A stretch of DNA of 64,000 nt, from positions 308,341 through 372,340 of the forward strand of contig NZ_PSNW01000004.1 in the NCBI RefSeq assembly GCF_002930645.1. The letters are read 5' to 3'. Numbering within the stretch: the first letter of the stretch is position 1; each line of letters opens with the position of its first letter. The notes under the pieces were generated by a model. The model was not told the DNA's origin, searched no databases, and saw only the letters and a list, made by a program, of their open reading frames with translations. Below are positions 33,520 through 41,761 of the stretch, in pieces. The stretch comes from Solimonas fluminis. GTDB taxonomy: Bacteria > Pseudomonadota > Gammaproteobacteria > Nevskiales > Nevskiaceae. Both the position numbers and the translations under genes were made by a program.

Positions 33520-34956
33520 TCATGCGGCGCGCACCTGGTCGCCCCGCGCCCAGGTCGCGTGGAACCCGGCCGGCACGCGACAAGGCAGCCTCACCGTGGC
33601 CACCGGGCCGCGGTCGATGTCGCGCGCATCCAGCACCTGCACCTCGCTGCGGCCGGTGGCGGCCTCGGTGACGAAGACCACGAGCCATCCGTCGTCCTCG
33701 TCCTGCGCGGCGATGCGCGGCGCGAATGCCGCCTCGGAGCCGAACCAGCCCGGCGCGTAGCGCCAGCTCCGGCAGGCGCCGCTCTGCAGGTCGTACTTGT
33801 GGATGCCGTCGAAGCGCTGCAGGTCGGTGGCGGTGTCGATGGACATGACATAGCCGTATTGCGTGCGCCGGCCCGCGCGGTCGAGGTTCACCACGGGAAA
33901 CTCGCCGATGCGGTCGTCGAGCTGGCGCTGGCGCACCGCCCCGCTCTTCAGGTTCATGCGCCATTCCCAGGGCACGGCGTGCAGGGCCAGCACCGCCGCC
34001 ATCGCGGCATAGGGGCCGTAGGCACGGTTCGGCGCCAGGCCGTTGGGCACCATGCGGCAGGCCTGCATGACGATCTCGTCGCCCTCTTCCCAGGCATTGA
34101 TCACGTGGTAGATGTAGCAGGGATCGGTCTCGAACCAGCGCACCTGGCTGCCCTGCCCGCGCCGCGGCACCACGCCGAAGCGCGCCGGCTGCCCGCGCCG
34201 CTGCTCGATGGTCCACTGCCCGCGCGCCAGCCCCTGTTCGGTCAGGACCACCGGCAGGTCGTGCAGGACCAGGTAGTTCTCGGTCAGCCCCATGTCATGC
34301 GGCAGCCGCGGCCCCGGCAGTTCCACGGTGCCGGCGTTCAGCAGGCGCCCGTCGCGATCTGCCACGCCGAAGGACATCCAGGGTTCGTACAGCGCATAGT
34401 CGAAGAACACCAGCTCGCCGCTGGCGGGGTCGGTCTTGGAATGCGCCGAGACATGCCGCGGCAGCCGCCCCCCGAATCGCTCTTCTCCCAGCGTCTGCAG
34501 GCTGCGCGCGTCCACCCGCAACGGGATGCCGCCGACGTACCACAGCGCCAGCAGGCTGCCGCCATGCAGCAGCACGTCGGTATTGGCGGTGTCCTTGTAG
34601 ACCGTGCCCCTGCGGTCGCGCCGCGCCGGCAGCATCACTCCGCCGGCGCCGCAGCCTTCCGCCTGGTCCGCCTCGAAGTCCGCGGTGCGCAGATAGCGGC
34701 TGCGGTACTCGGCACGGCCATCCTCGAACCAGACCCCGTGCAGCATGCCGTCGCCGTCGAACCAGTGATGGAGGTCCTGCGGCGCGCGCGCCGGATTGGG
34801 GCCGTTGCGCACGTAGGCGCCCCAGAGTTCGCGCGGCAGTTCACCGGCGATATCGCAGCGCAGTACGGTTTCCTCGCGGCTGACGGGCGCATACAGGCCT
34901 TGCAGGTAGGGATTGAAGCGATTGGGATTCCCGGCAGCGGCGGCGGGCGTCTCCAT
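33520..34956 (-). CDS. Carotenoid oxygenase-family dioxygenase
   Basis: 478 residues from ATG 34956, preceded by GGGAGGAA. Seven-bladed propeller family; all four iron-ligand histidines are visible in context: SAHSKTD, LPHDMGLTEN, YHVINAWEE and the C-terminal GFHATW. Such enzymes cleave double bonds of carotenoids, stilbenes or lignin-derived aromatics with oxygen; the substrate cannot be told. The cytosolic FDGDGMLHG motif is present. First gene of a pair with the tandem HxlR regulator and divergent from the DUF1302 gene. Confidence 0.92.
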   Translation of the reverse strand: METPAAAAGNPNRFNPYLQGLYAPVSREETVLRCDIAGELPRELWGAYVRNGPNPARAPQDLHHWFDGDGMLHGVWFEDGRAEYRSRYLRTADFEADQAEGCGAGGVMLPARRDRRGTVYKDTANTDVLLHGGSLLALWYVGGIPLRVDARSLQTLGEERFGGRLPRHVSAHSKTDPASGELVFFDYALYEPWMSFGVADRDGRLLNAGTVELPGPRLPHDMGLTENYLVLHDLPVVLTEQGLARGQWTIEQRRGQPARFGVVPRRGQGSQVRWFETDPCYIYHVINAWEEGDEIVMQACRMVPNGLAPNRAYGPYAAMAAVLALHAVPWEWRMNLKSGAVRQRQLDDRIGEFPVVNLDRAGRRTQYGYVMSIDTATDLQRFDGIHKYDLQSGACRSWRYAPGWFGSEAAFAPRIAAQDEDDGWLVVFVTEAATGRSEVQVLDARDIDRGPVATVRLPCRVPAGFHATWARGDQVRAA

Positions 34957-35029
34957 GGTGTTCCTCCCCCGCGCTGCGGCGGAATGCTGCAATGCCGCAT
35001 GGCGGCTTCGTCGGGGGAGGAGACTACGG

Positions 35030-35058
35030 TTGTAGGTTTCTTTATGCAAGCGTATGCT
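35030..35058 (+). promoter_or_regulatory. Candidate promoter ahead of the DUF1302-DUF1329 pair
   Basis: TTGTAG (35030-35035) and TATGCT (35053-35058), 17 bases apart, in a 426-base gap. The leader would be about 320 bases. Short reading frames in it (around 35115-35310) look like random GC-rich frames; I see no gene there. Confidence 0.35.
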
Positions 35059-35382
35059 GGCTCCATGGTCAGTGGCCCGGCAGAGGCCTCTCCCAGTGCG
35101 AGGAAGGAGCTGCGATGCGAAGCGGATTCGCCATCGGGCGCGATGCGAACGGAACGACCGGCTGCCGCCGCCACGATCCGGCGCATCGCCGCCCGCATGT
35201 CCCGGGCATCACTGGCGCAAGCCGCCGGGCTCCTGTACCTTGAATGGACTCGAACCGATTTCAACGAAAGAGCGGCCCTGCCCCTACGGGCGGAGGCCGC
35301 CACATGACGCAAGCTCCCCACGAAGGATTGCGTCCGGCCTGTGCGAGGGCCGGGCACTTTGGTGCCACTAGAGGAGAAAACG

Positions 35383-37350
35383 ATGAAATCGAGTGTGAAA
35401 GGACTCCTGCGCCTTGGCGCGGGCGGAGTCATGCTGAGTGTGCCGATCATGGCCTCGGCATTGAAGTTCGACGTGGGCGAGGTGCAGGGCAGCTTCGATA
35501 CCACCGTCTCGCTGGGCGCGACGATGCGCATGCAGGACCGCGACAAGTCGCTGGTCGGCATCAGCAACGGCGGCACGGCCCGCTCCGTCAACGATGACGA
35601 CGGCAACCTGGCCTTCGAGAAGGGAGATGTCGTCTCCGCCGTTGCCAAGGCCACGCATGAAGTCGAGCTGACCTGGCGCAACCTCGGCGTCTTCAGTCGC
35701 GTCAACTACTTCTACGACCAGGTTGCCGCCGATGCCACCGACCGGGAAAGCCGCTTCAATGCGGCCGGACTGGCCACTGCCAATCGCAAGTCCAACGACT
35801 ATGAACTGGGCAAGCGAGGCCGCGACCGCCTGGAGTCGGAATTCGATCTGCTGGATCTGTTCGTCTACGGCAACTTCGACGTGGCCGGACGCAAGCTTTC
35901 GGCGCGCTTCGGCCGGCAGGTCGTGAGTTGGGGCGAGAGCACCTTCATCGGCAACGGCATCAACTCGATCAATCCGATCGACGTCGCCAAGATCCGCACC
36001 CCGGGATCGGAACTGAAGGAAGCCCTGCTGCCGATCAGCATGCTGTGGACCTCCTACCAGATCACCGACAGCCTCGGCATCGAGGCCGTATGGATGACCT
36101 CGTGGGAGAAGACCGAGATCGATCCGAGAGGCAGCTTCTTCTCGACCTCGGACATCATCTCCGACGATGGCGATCGGGCCACCACCGGCTTTGGCCGCCG
36201 CGAGGACGACAACGTCATCACGAGGCCGCCCACCGACGGCTCGGCCAGCGTCTGGGTTTCGCGCGATCCCACGCGAAACGCCGACGAGCCCGAAAAGCAG
36301 TTCGGCGTCGCCCTGCGCTACTTCTCCGATGCGCTGGCCGGCACGGAATTCGGCCTGTACTACCTGAACTACCATAGCCGCACACCGCTGATCTCGGGGG
36401 TGCGCGGTGCCGCAACGCAGGCGGCCAATGTCGGCGTGGACACCTGCTCGATCGATCCCGCCGCGACTGGCTGCCGGGCGTCCTACTTCACCGAGTATCC
36501 GGACAACATCGAACTGTTCGGCATCAGCTTCAATACCGACGGTCCCTTCGGCATCGCCATCCAGGGTGAATACTCGTACCGGCCGGATCAGCCCGTGCAG
36601 CTCGGCGGAACCGAAATCCTGCTGACCGCGCTGGGCGTGCCCAACAGCATCAACCCCACCCCTGCCACGACGCCCCTGGCACCAGGCACGGAAATCCGGG
36701 GATATCGTGAAGTCGAGATGCACCAGGTGCAGGCAACCTTCACCAAGGCCTTCGGCCCCACACTGGCCGCGGAGCAGTTCACGCTGCTGGCCGAGGTCGG
36801 CTTCAACCACCTGGCGCTGCCGGACAACCTGCGCTTCAACGGTCCCGGCGCCGGTCTGCCCGCCTGCGGCTTCACTTCGGGCGCCACGCCCTTCGTCGTC
36901 TCGAACAACTCCTGCCAGAGCGAAGGCTACGCCACCGACAGCTCCTGGGGCTACCGGCTGGTCAGCCGCATGGATTTCGAGAACCTGATCGGTGCCGTGG
37001 GCGTATCGCCACGCCTGGTGCTGGGGCATGACGTCAACGGCGTGGGTCCCAATTTCAACCAGGACACCAAGGCGTTGACCGTAGGCGTGGGCTTCAACTA
37101 CCTGCAACGCTGGCAGGCCGACATCGGCTATACCGCCTTCTTCGGCGGCCGGACCTACAGCGGGACCGATGCGAGCGGAACGCGGCCCTTCGGCCCCGGC
37201 GGCGCGCAGGTCCCGGTCTCGCCGGGCAGTTCCCTCGGCGGCAGCAACATCATCCCGGGCTCGGCTTCGCAGCCCATCGACTATGCCACCAGCGCCAACC
37301 CGAACAAGGATCGTGACTTCCTCGCCGTCAGCGTCTCGTACGCGTTCTGA
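35383..37350 (+). CDS. DUF1302-family outer-membrane protein
   Basis: 655 residues. Sec signal peptide ending near MASA/LKF, then a large beta-barrel with the family pattern ARFGRQVVSWGESTFIGNGIN and a terminal aromatic strand (AVSVSYAF). DUF1302 proteins accompany DUF1329 and RND-type genes in clusters for steroid, terpene and other hydrophobic compounds; they are thought to be porin-like. ATG 35383 follows AGAGGAGAA. Twenty-two bases before the DUF1329 gene. Its codon choice looks somewhat less GC-biased than its neighbours. Confidence 0.9.
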   Translation: MKSSVKGLLRLGAGGVMLSVPIMASALKFDVGEVQGSFDTTVSLGATMRMQDRDKSLVGISNGGTARSVNDDDGNLAFEKGDVVSAVAKATHEVELTWRNLGVFSRVNYFYDQVAADATDRESRFNAAGLATANRKSNDYELGKRGRDRLESEFDLLDLFVYGNFDVAGRKLSARFGRQVVSWGESTFIGNGINSINPIDVAKIRTPGSELKEALLPISMLWTSYQITDSLGIEAVWMTSWEKTEIDPRGSFFSTSDIISDDGDRATTGFGRREDDNVITRPPTDGSASVWVSRDPTRNADEPEKQFGVALRYFSDALAGTEFGLYYLNYHSRTPLISGVRGAATQAANVGVDTCSIDPAATGCRASYFTEYPDNIELFGISFNTDGPFGIAIQGEYSYRPDQPVQLGGTEILLTALGVPNSINPTPATTPLAPGTEIRGYREVEMHQVQATFTKAFGPTLAAEQFTLLAEVGFNHLALPDNLRFNGPGAGLPACGFTSGATPFVVSNNSCQSEGYATDSSWGYRLVSRMDFENLIGAVGVSPRLVLGHDVNGVGPNFNQDTKALTVGVGFNYLQRWQADIGYTAFFGGRTYSGTDASGTRPFGPGGAQVPVSPGSSLGGSNIIPGSASQPIDYATSANPNKDRDFLAVSVSYAF

Positions 37351-37372
37351 GCGAAGCCACCAGGAGAATTCC

Positions 37373-38731
37373 ATGAAACACAAGATGATCAAGACGGGCC
37401 TGCTGGCCCTGGCCTTCTTCGCCGGCACCGCGCAGGCCGCGGTCTCGGCCGACGAGGCTGCCGCGCTCGGCAAGACCCTGACTCCCATCGGCGCCGAGAA
37501 GGCCGGAAACAAGGACGGCAGCATTCCCGCCTGGGACGGCGGCCTGGTGAAGCCGATCGCCGGCTTCAAGCCCGGCGGCCACTACCCGGACCCGTATGCG
37601 TCCGACAAGCCGCTGTTCACCATCACCGCCGCCAATGCCGAGCAGTACAAGGACAAGCTCTCGCCCGGCCAGATCGCGCTGCTGAAGCGCTATGCCGACT
37701 GGAAGATGGTGGTCTACCCGACGCGCCGCAGCGCCGGTTACCCGCAGAAGTGGTACGACGAGTCCATCGCCAACGCCACCAAGGTCAACCTGGTGGGCGG
37801 CGGCAACGGCTTCACCGGCGCCACCGACGGCACGCCCTTTCCCATCGCCAAGAGCGGCCTGGAGGCGATCTGGAACCACCTGACGATCTACAAGGGCGAC
37901 ACCTACGCCACCTCCTGGGGACAGGCGCCGGTGACGCAGAGCGGCGACTACAACCTGGTGCGCTTCGACTACGAGTACGACTTCTCGTACGGCAACCAGA
38001 AGAAGACGCCGGCGCAGCGGGAGGGCAACCTGCTGTTCTACTTCCTGCAGATCATCAAGGACCCGCCGCGCCTGGCGGGCGGCATCCTGCTGGTGCACGA
38101 GTACGCCGACCAGGTGGCCCAGCCGCGCAAGGCCTGGACCTACAGCCCGGGCCAGCGCCGCGTGCGACTGGCGCCGCAGGTGGCCTACGACAACCCGGGC
38201 ACGGCGTCCGACGGCCTGCGCACCAACGACGACTTCAACATGTTCAACGGCGCCACGGACCGCTACGAGTGGAAGCTGGTGGGGAAGAAGGAGATGTACG
38301 TCCCCTACAACAGCTACAAGCTCAACGGACCGCCGCTCAAGCTGAAGGACATCCTGAAGCCGGGCCACCTCAACGGCGACCATGCGCGCTACGAGCTGCA
38401 CCGCGTCTGGGTGGTGGAAGCCACGCTGAAGTCCGGCACCTCGCACGTGTACAAGCGCCGCACCATGTACCTGGATGAGGACAGCTGGACCGTCGTCGTG
38501 GCCGACAAGTACGACAATCGCGACCAGCTCTGGCGCGTGGACGAGATGCACCGCGTCCAGTACTACGACGTGCCCTTCCTGGGCCCCGGCCCCGAGGTGC
38601 ACCACGACCTGCAGTCCGGCCGCTACATCGCCATGCAGCTGTTCAACGAGGAGAACACCCTCTACAAGCCGGTCAGCCGCACGCCGGCCGACTACACGCC
38701 GGACGCGCTGCGCAGCAAGGGCACGCGCTAA
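37373..38731 (+). CDS. DUF1329-family periplasmic protein (Sec-exported copy)
   Basis: 452 residues. Sec signal peptide (about 1-22, AQA/AVS), then the DUF1329 fold (LolA-like), with GGLVKPIAGFKPG, GNLLFYFLQIIKDPPRLAGG and RRTMYLDEDSWTVVVADKYD. Probably carries hydrophobic molecules or lipoproteins between membranes together with the DUF1302 barrel; this is inference. Unlike the two minus-strand copies it has no twin-arginine motif. A strong terminator follows. Confidence 0.9.
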   Translation: MKHKMIKTGLLALAFFAGTAQAAVSADEAAALGKTLTPIGAEKAGNKDGSIPAWDGGLVKPIAGFKPGGHYPDPYASDKPLFTITAANAEQYKDKLSPGQIALLKRYADWKMVVYPTRRSAGYPQKWYDESIANATKVNLVGGGNGFTGATDGTPFPIAKSGLEAIWNHLTIYKGDTYATSWGQAPVTQSGDYNLVRFDYEYDFSYGNQKKTPAQREGNLLFYFLQIIKDPPRLAGGILLVHEYADQVAQPRKAWTYSPGQRRVRLAPQVAYDNPGTASDGLRTNDDFNMFNGATDRYEWKLVGKKEMYVPYNSYKLNGPPLKLKDILKPGHLNGDHARYELHRVWVVEATLKSGTSHVYKRRTMYLDEDSWTVVVADKYDNRDQLWRVDEMHRVQYYDVPFLGPGPEVHHDLQSGRYIAMQLFNEENTLYKPVSRTPADYTPDALRSKGTR

Positions 38732-38756
38732 GCCTTTCAGCACCACCCTGGCACCT

Positions 38757-38789
38757 GGGGCGCGACGCGAGTCGCGCCCCGATTTTTTT
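38757..38789 (+). terminator. Intrinsic terminator after the DUF1329 gene
   Basis: Stem GGGGCGCGAC (38757-38766) and GTCGCGCCCC (38771-38780) around GCGA, then GA and seven T. Confidence 0.92.
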
Positions 38790-38802
38790 GTGCGCTGCAA
38801 GG

Positions 38803-38830
38803 TTTCTCGGGGCCTCCGCTGGGCTATAGT
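38803..38830 (+). promoter_or_regulatory. Candidate promoter of the LuxR/MalT-type regulator
   Basis: TATAGT (38825-38830) is a good -10; the -35 (TTTCTC, 38803-38808, 16-base spacer) is weak, which fits an activator-dependent or low-level promoter. The start codon lies 45 bases downstream. Confidence 0.4.
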
Positions 38831-38874
38831 CGCATCCGTCATTCACCCCGACGCGACAGGCACAGAACGGCGAC

Positions 38875-41562
38875 ATGGACGCTGTCACGCCCCCGGCCGA
38901 AGTCTTCACCCACAAGTTCTTCGCCCCACCCTCGTATCCCGGCGCCATCCACCGGCGGGAGCTGCTGGAGCGCCTGTTCCGCCAGCCGGGCTACGGCGTG
39001 GTCGTGGTGCAGGCCCCGGCGGGGCACGGCAAGTCCACCCTGCTGCAGCAGGCCAAGAGTCTGGCCGACCAGCAGGGGGCGCTGACCGGCTGGCTGGCCT
39101 TCGACGAGGCCGACAACGACATGCGCCGCTTCACGGTGCACATGCAGGCGCTGGTGGAGGGCCTGGGTCGCCAGGACGCCGCCGCCGACGGCCCGCCGGG
39201 CACGCGCCGGCGCCTGTCCGACTGGATGTCCACCCAGCTGGTGCAGTTCGACCGGCCGGTGCGGCTGTTCTTCGACGAGTTCCAGGTGCTCAACAGCCGC
39301 GGCGTGCTGACGGCCTTCCGCGACCTGCTGGAACGCATCCCGGAGAACGTCACCATCTTCATCGGCTCCCGTGCGCTGCCGGAGATCGGCCTGGCACGGC
39401 TGATGGTCAACAACCAGGCGCTGGTGCTGCGCGCCGACGACCTGCGCTTCACCCACGACGAGGCCCAGCAGTTCTTCTCCCAGGCCCGGGACCTGGGGAT
39501 CAGCCCGCAGGAGCTGGACGCCATCTACCGCCAGACCGAGGGCTGGCCGGCGGCGCTGCAGCTATTCCGCCTGTCCCTGGCCAGCCCTTCGGTGCGCCGC
39601 AGCCTGAGCGGCATGTCCGGCTACAAGCCGCGCGAGCTGGCCGAATACCTGGCCGACAACGTGCTGACCCTGCAGACACCGCGCGTGCAGGAGTTCCTGC
39701 GCCGCAGCTCGGTGCTGACACGCCTGTCGGCCGACCTCTGCGACCATGTCACCGGCTGGCAGGACTCGCAGAGCATCCTGCTGTTCCTGGAGCGCTCCGG
39801 CCTGTTCCTGCGCAGCCTGGATTCAGACCTCTGCTGGTTCAAGTACCACACCCTGTTCTCGTCCTTCCTGGCCGAGCAGGTGCGCAGCGAGGAGCCCGAG
39901 GCGCTGCTGGAGGTCCACCAGCGCGCCGCCGACTGGTTCCACGGCCACGGCATGCACGAGGACGCGCTGCACCACGCCATCGCCGCCCGCAACTACGGCT
40001 TCGCCACCGACATCATGAACGTCTGGGCGGACCGCCTGATCGCCGACGCCAACCTGGTGACGATGGAGCGCTGGTCCGACAACCTGCCGCTGGACCAGAT
40101 CGCCAAGCGCCCGGAACTGGCCATCAAGATCGCCTGGGCGCTGATCTTCCTGCGCCGCCACCACAAATTGCGGCCGATCCTCGGCACGCTGGAGGAGGTG
40201 TCGCAGGAATCCGAGACCCTGGTGGCCCGCTCGATGCTGTCCCTGGTGCTGGACGACATGCCCCGCGCCTTCGGCCAGGTGGACCAGATCCCCATCGCCG
40301 GCCAGCAGCCGGTGGGATTCCGCGCCTTCGAGCTGGGCGCCGCCGCCAACCTGAGCGCCTACCGTGCGCTCTGCGCCGGCGACTTCGACAAGGCCAGCGA
40401 ACTGCTCAACATCGCCCGCAGCTACGGCGAGCGCGGCGAGGCCGCCTTCAGCGGCGGCTACACCGTGGCCGTGGGCGGCATGAACCTGGTGATGCAGGGC
40501 CGCCTGGCCGAGGCGCTGGCGCGCTACCGCGCCGGCATGTCGGCCCACCACCTGGACCTGGAGAAGCCCTTCGCCACCGGCTCGCTGGTGTCCTGCTTCA
40601 TCAGCGCGCTGTACGAGAGCAACGACCTGGACACCGCGGAATCCATGTTCACGCAGTTCCACGACGTGATCGCCGACGGCGTGCTGCTGGACTTCATGGT
40701 GCCCGGCTACATCGCCATGGCCCGCATCCAGGACGTGCGCGGCCGTCCCAACCGCACCGAGGAAATCCTGGCCGAGGCCGAGCAGATCGCCCACACCGCC
40801 GGCTGGCCGCGCCTGATGCGCATCGTCAGCTGGGAACGCGTGCGCCGGCTGCTGCTGGCCGGCGAGATCGACCGCGCCCAGGCCATCGCCAGCCGCATCC
40901 CGCGCCAGCCCGAGTTCGCGCTGCCGGAAGGCTGGATGATCTACACCGAGGCCACGGAGGGCGACGCCATCGGCGCCATCCGCGTTGCCCTGCACGGCGG
41001 CAACCTCGATACCGCGCTGGCGCAGCTCGCTTCCGAGCTGGCCGTGGCCCAGCGCCAGGGCCGCAGCTACCGCCAGATCAAGCTGCTGGTGCTCGACGCC
41101 CTGGCCCAGCGCGCCCGCGGCAACGACAACCACGCCCACCGCAGCCTGCACCGTGCCCTGCAGCTGGCCGAGCCCGGCGGCTTCCTGCGCCTGTTCCTGG
41201 ACGAGGGCGAGAAGGTCCTGCCGCTGCTGCGCGACGAGCATGCCGCGCTGGCCGGCAACAGCTCGGCCGAATCCTCGGCGCTGCGCGCCTTCGTCGCCCG
41301 CCTGCTCGACGCCGCCGGCCAGCACGCCGACACGTCCGCCCACCCCACCGACAGCGGCTTCCAGCCGCTGGAGCCGCTGACCGACCGCGAGAAGCAGATC
41401 CTGGTCTACCTCGCCAACGGCGTATCGAACAAGGAAATGGCGCGGCGCATCTTCGTGTCCGAGAACACGGTGAAGTTCCACCTGAAGAACATCTACTCCA
41501 AGCTGGCGGTGGCCAGCCGGCTGCAGGCGATCAACGCGGCGCGGCAGATGGGGCTGCTGTAG
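38875..41562 (+). CDS. MalT-type LuxR-family transcription regulator
   Basis: 895 residues. N-terminal STAND NTPase with Walker A APAGHGKST (47-55), Walker B-like LFFDEF, winged-helix linker, a long TPR-like helical sensor region (about 400-800) and a C-terminal LuxR HTH (about 835-895, LTDREKQILVYLANGVSNKE and SENTVKFHLKNIYSKL). Proteins of this layout (MalT, AlkS, AcoK) activate catabolic genes when bound to an inducer. Its place between the plus-strand DUF1302/1329 pair and the minus-strand catabolic genes makes these its likely targets. Confidence 0.92.
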   Translation: MDAVTPPAEVFTHKFFAPPSYPGAIHRRELLERLFRQPGYGVVVVQAPAGHGKSTLLQQAKSLADQQGALTGWLAFDEADNDMRRFTVHMQALVEGLGRQDAAADGPPGTRRRLSDWMSTQLVQFDRPVRLFFDEFQVLNSRGVLTAFRDLLERIPENVTIFIGSRALPEIGLARLMVNNQALVLRADDLRFTHDEAQQFFSQARDLGISPQELDAIYRQTEGWPAALQLFRLSLASPSVRRSLSGMSGYKPRELAEYLADNVLTLQTPRVQEFLRRSSVLTRLSADLCDHVTGWQDSQSILLFLERSGLFLRSLDSDLCWFKYHTLFSSFLAEQVRSEEPEALLEVHQRAADWFHGHGMHEDALHHAIAARNYGFATDIMNVWADRLIADANLVTMERWSDNLPLDQIAKRPELAIKIAWALIFLRRHHKLRPILGTLEEVSQESETLVARSMLSLVLDDMPRAFGQVDQIPIAGQQPVGFRAFELGAAANLSAYRALCAGDFDKASELLNIARSYGERGEAAFSGGYTVAVGGMNLVMQGRLAEALARYRAGMSAHHLDLEKPFATGSLVSCFISALYESNDLDTAESMFTQFHDVIADGVLLDFMVPGYIAMARIQDVRGRPNRTEEILAEAEQIAHTAGWPRLMRIVSWERVRRLLLAGEIDRAQAIASRIPRQPEFALPEGWMIYTEATEGDAIGAIRVALHGGNLDTALAQLASELAVAQRQGRSYRQIKLLVLDALAQRARGNDNHAHRSLHRALQLAEPGGFLRLFLDEGEKVLPLLRDEHAALAGNSSAESSALRAFVARLLDAAGQHADTSAHPTDSGFQPLEPLTDREKQILVYLANGVSNKEMARRIFVSENTVKFHLKNIYSKLAVASRLQAINAARQMGLL

Positions 41563-41598
41563 CCGCGTTGCGCGGCTGCACGTCGGGAAGCCGAATCC

Positions 41599-41671
41599 GT
41601 AGGAGCGGCCGTTGGCCGCGACACACGGGCCATCGTAGGAGCGCCACTTCGCGGCCAACGGCCGCTCCTAC
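41599..41671. repeat. REP-like palindromic repeat (GTAGGAGCG type)
   Basis: Arms 41599-41621 and 41649-41671 are exact 23-base reverse complements, starting GTAGGAGCGG. The spacer contains a further GTAGGAGCG half (41635-41643). This head-to-head arrangement is typical of REP/BIME intergenic elements. Confidence 0.8.
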
Positions 41672-41688
41672 CAAAGACCATTTCTTAG

Positions 41689-41748
41689 GTCGGAGCGACG
41701 CAAGCCGCGATGCGAATATGCAGAGATCGCGACTCGCGTCGCTTCCAC
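41689..41748. repeat. Second REP-like palindromic repeat
   Basis: Arms 41689-41711 and 41726-41748 form an imperfect inverted repeat (core GGAGCGACGC versus GCGTCGCTTCC). It follows the first element directly, between the convergent regulator and ligase genes, and may act as a bidirectional transcript end. Confidence 0.65.
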
Positions 41749-41761
41749 ATCAAGCCGGACG

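Noticed and set aside
35104..35310. Short coding frames with AAGGAG before ATG in the leader of the DUF1302 gene
   Set aside because: 42-55 residue Arg-rich products without helix, signal or family likeness; typical random frames in GC-rich DNA.
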